From Amyelois transitella (taxonomy: Eukaryota > Arthropoda > Insecta > Lepidoptera > Pyralidae), in assembly GCF_032362555.1 (NCBI RefSeq), contig NC_083515.1, positions 9,831,001 to 9,895,000 on the forward strand: 64,000 nucleotides of DNA, written 5' to 3'. Shown in pieces: positions 61,401 through 64,000 of this stretch. The notes beneath the pieces were generated by a model. The model was not told where the DNA came from, made no database searches, and saw only the letters and a program-made list of their open reading frames with translations. Every line of letters begins with the position of its first letter. The stretch's first letter is position 1. The position numbers and the translations under genes are program-made.

Positions 61401-63633
61401 GATATAGACGTGACTCTATGAGTCTATATATGCATGTAAAAAATTAAAACCTTCTTCAGAGTTATGAGGTCAAACCCGGCCTGTTCCAATTCCGCCTGTA
61501 TATACAGCTTCCTTTGTGGAGTAGGGGCGCTGATGAGCAAAGCGTTTATGAACGCCATCCCAGCGGACTGAAGGTCACCCGAGCCACCAGAACTTTGCAG
61601 CATCCCCACGAGGAATCTGAAGCGGACCGGCTCGCCGTAGCGGAGACGGAGCGTGGAGAGTGCTTCGGAGATCATGCCGTGCCCATTTGCTGGTGGATAA
61701 CAGGCTTTCGTGAGGAGCTGGAATAGAGAGAGATAATAAATCCCTTTTGAGCTCACTAGTTTCCAGTATGAAAAGACACTGGAAGTGGTGTTGTAGCTAA
61801 TACAAGTCAGACACTACGTGGTAGTACCGGTTCTGCCGGAAGGTTTCACCATCTACTCAAGAGAACAAGAAGAAAAGATTAAATATGTCCATGTTATTAT
61901 AAAGGCAAAATACTATCTATCCGTATAGTTATGAATGTGGATGAAGCAAAGGAAGTATGCAGGGATCGTGGCAAGTGGAAAGAGGTAGTCTCTGCCTACC
62001 CCTCCAGGAAAGAGGCGTGATTTTATGTATGTATGTACTATCTATCTGTATGTTACTCTTTTACGGCTAAACTGGTAGATGATGACATTTGTATGCAGAC
62101 TTTTGATAAAGATCGAAGATTAGACCATCAAATAAAAAGAAATAAGTACTTGAGTATACACAGTAATAATCACTTCTTTTATGATGATAACTCTAGATTA
62201 AGACATAGTGCAGAAAGTTAAACTCAGTCGTTTCAATATTATCTAAGCAGCTAGTGAACCAAATGACGGTAAAACGAAGGTTATTCACCTGCAAAGCCAA
62301 AACCCTGGACTTGTTGACGGTAGACATGATGCAGACAGTCAGGGTGTAGACTCCGTTGGAACCGGCCACGAGTCTTCTCACGCAGTCAGGGTAGCGGCTG
62401 CAGCAGCTCCACAAACACTGCCTGTAATGGGGGATAAATAAATATACATCTCTTCAAAGTTTCTCAAAGACTCATCAGAATCACTTTTTTTTGTAAAACT
62501 TTGTTACAAAATCATAAAGGTTCTTAAATAATAAAACATGACTGGAATTACAGTGTGGTTCCCGGCACTAATAGAAAAAAGATTAGGACCACTCCATCTC
62601 TTTCCCATGAATGTCGTAAAAGGCGACTAAGGGATAGGCTTATAAACTTGGGATTCTTCTTTTACGCGATGGGGTAGAAACCTATCACTATTTGAGTCTC
62701 AATTCTATCTTAAAGCCAAATAGCGTGGCCTATCAGTCTTTTCAAGACTGTTGGCTCTGTCTACCCCACATGGGATATAGACTGTGTGATTATATGTATC
62801 TATGTATGACTAAAATTACCCAGTTCTGAATAGTAGTGGACGAATAAGTTTAGTTCACTTAAAGATGGCACTCATTGACTGACATTTCTACGCATAGCCC
62901 ACACCGCTAGGTATGAAGTTAGAGTTTTGGTATTTTGGCCTTATATGGTCAAAGCCTACATAAAGAGGATTTCCCAAAATTAGTAGGATTTTTTATTTTA
63001 CTAAGCTAAGTCATGAAATAAAAACTCTAACTTGCCGTTAAAAGTGATATCAACTCATCGATTAATTTTATGGGATTTTTGTGTAGTAAATAAGCCGTGT
63101 GCCGTGTGGTTCCCGGCCCCAATACAAATAAGAATAGGACCACTCCATCTCTTTCCCATGGATGTCGTAAAAGGCGAGTAAGGGATACAAACTTGGGATT
63201 CTTTTTTAGGCGATGGGCTGGCAACCTGTCATTAGTTGAATCTCAATTCTATCGTTAAGCCAAAAAGCTGAACGTGGCCATTCAGTATTTTCAAGACTGC
63301 TACCCCGACAGGCTCTGTCTACCCCGCAAGGGATATAGACGTGACCATATGTATGTATGGAAATAAGCATGTTGTTCGTCACTGTCCAGGTGTTCTGGTT
63401 ATGTCCTTCTAGATCCAAGGACAGCCAATTACAATTTGTTCGCTAAGTTCTGTTAAAATTCTGATAATTCATACAATACTCACAGACAAGCCAGCTCATC
63501 CAGTAAAGGTCTCCTCCTCACAGCTGGCGGGCCCTTCGCGCCCTCACCTGATTGGCTGAGCTGGACATTCCTCAGTAGTTCCAGAAGCAGAGTTACGCCA
63601 TCTAGCGGCTCGCATGCGAACTCTTGAACGAAA
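58461..63633 (-). CDS. mwh: GBD/FH3 protein without FH2, multiple wing hairs-like (5' part outside window)
   Basis: Six minus-strand exons: 63484-63633, 62289-62421, 61451-61717, 60823-60987, 60093-60258, 58461-59971, all joining in frame. The first three encode an FH3 armadillo region: [74 protein letters not shown] and [13 protein letters not shown]. Exons four and five are coiled coil ([40 protein letters not shown]). The last exon gives ~502 Ser-, Asp- and Lys-rich, mostly disordered residues ending MPSGLY. No FH1 or FH2 follows, which fits Mwh, the fly protein that limits actin prehair formation in the planar polarity pathway, and not a true formin. The N-terminal GBD and start lie past 64000. 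Confidence 0.8.
60289..60540 (+). mobile_element. SINE-A copy, diverged
   Basis: CTGTGTGGTTCCTGACGC head to GATAATTTGTATG tail, in a GBD/FH3-gene intron, 31 bp from an exon. Confidence 0.7.
61173..61438 (+). mobile_element. SINE-A copy, diverged
   Basis: GGTTCCCCGCACCAATAAC to GATATAGACGTGACTCTATG. It ends 13 bp from exon 61451-61717. Confidence 0.7.
61922..62035 (+). mobile_element. LINE-T 3' end with 11 bp target duplication
   Basis: TACTATCTATC at 61911-61921 and 62036-62046. Encodes [20 protein letters not shown] and carries the conserved tail. Confidence 0.85.
62552..62805 (+). mobile_element. SINE-A copy with 14 bp imperfect target duplication
   Basis: ATGACTGGAATTAC at 62538-62551 and ATGACTAAAATTAC at 62806-62819. 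Confidence 0.8.
63096..63360 (+). mobile_element. SINE-A copy with 8 bp target duplication
   Basis: AAATAAGC at 63088-63095 and 63361-63368. The head is preceded by an extra CGTGTGC unit. Confidence 0.8.
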
Positions 63634-64000
63634 CTGGAAAGCAAGATTCAATTAATATGTAGTTACCAGTCATTCTCATTTTAAACGTTAAAGTCTGTCT
63701 GATTGCACTTTCATAGCTTAATTGCTGGATCGATTTTGATTTAATTTCGTGACTACAATTATCGTAATATCCGAGGAACATAGGCCACTTTTCGTAATAA
63801 TTATAGTCACAGGAAAAACAAGAATTAGTATTAGTTAATCTAGGCAGACCTGTAGGCAGATGGTGAACAGTATTGGCAATTATGAAGTCAGGTCTAACAT
63901 TAGGGTCTTACTACTAAATCTTAATGATTTGATGAGATTATTAATTCAGATTAATTTGGATATAAAGTCGACGAGTAATTATTGCCAAATCGCAAAATCG
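63634..64000 (-). other. Intron of the GBD/FH3 gene, no feature seen
   Basis: AT rich, no exon or repeat family recognised up to the window edge. Confidence 0.4.

Overview
The window reads as nuclear DNA of a moth or butterfly. The evidence is AT-rich sequence, host genes split by GT-AG introns, lepidopteran-type midgut lipases, many Helitron ends of the A/TC...CTAG/T type, and very dense SINE and LINE debris. No bacterial or viral operon is present.

Host genes, left to right: (1) 6874-15272 (+), the last five exons of a receptor-type guanylyl cyclase, covering the end of the catalytic domain and a C-terminal tail; (2) 19505-20187 (-), an OXLD1-like small protein with an oxidoreductase-like CC..GC..C motif; (3) 22622-33125 (+), a complete four-exon Rho GDP-dissociation inhibitor whose first intron uses a GC donor; (4) 40230-47624 (-), a six-exon secreted protein of the cyclase/kynurenine-formamidase family, whose frames join exactly at all five junctions; (5) 49755-53678 and 54544-57055 (+), two tandem five-exon acid-lipase genes with identical intron phases; (6) 58461-63633 (-), six exons of a GBD/FH3 protein that continues past the right edge and ends in a disordered tail with no FH2, most like multiple wing hairs.

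Mobile DNA: one nearly complete non-LTR retrotransposon with intact ORF1 and ORF2 (about 46-5200, -); a 5'-truncated non-LTR element with one long RT frame (41042-43478, +) inside a cyclase intron; a ~260 bp element named here SINE-A with about 35 copies, many with 7-19 bp target duplications; the short 3' ends of a LINE named here LINE-T, whose terminal ~40 bp resemble the SINE-A tail; tRNA-derived SINEs (B, C, D); non-autonomous Helitrons; and a 906 bp element with 15 bp terminal inverted repeats (38423-39328) holding a THAP-domain fragment and the start of a SWIM/YqaJ-type protein.

Several insertions sit within a few to tens of bases of splice sites or close to a start codon of the host genes. 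The most interesting items are the SINE-A/LINE-T shared tail, rearranged SINE-A copies framed by intact target duplications, the THAP/SWIM terminal-inverted-repeat element, and the possible frameshift at the end of the guanylyl cyclase. Family assignments rest on remembered motif patterns. No database search was run.
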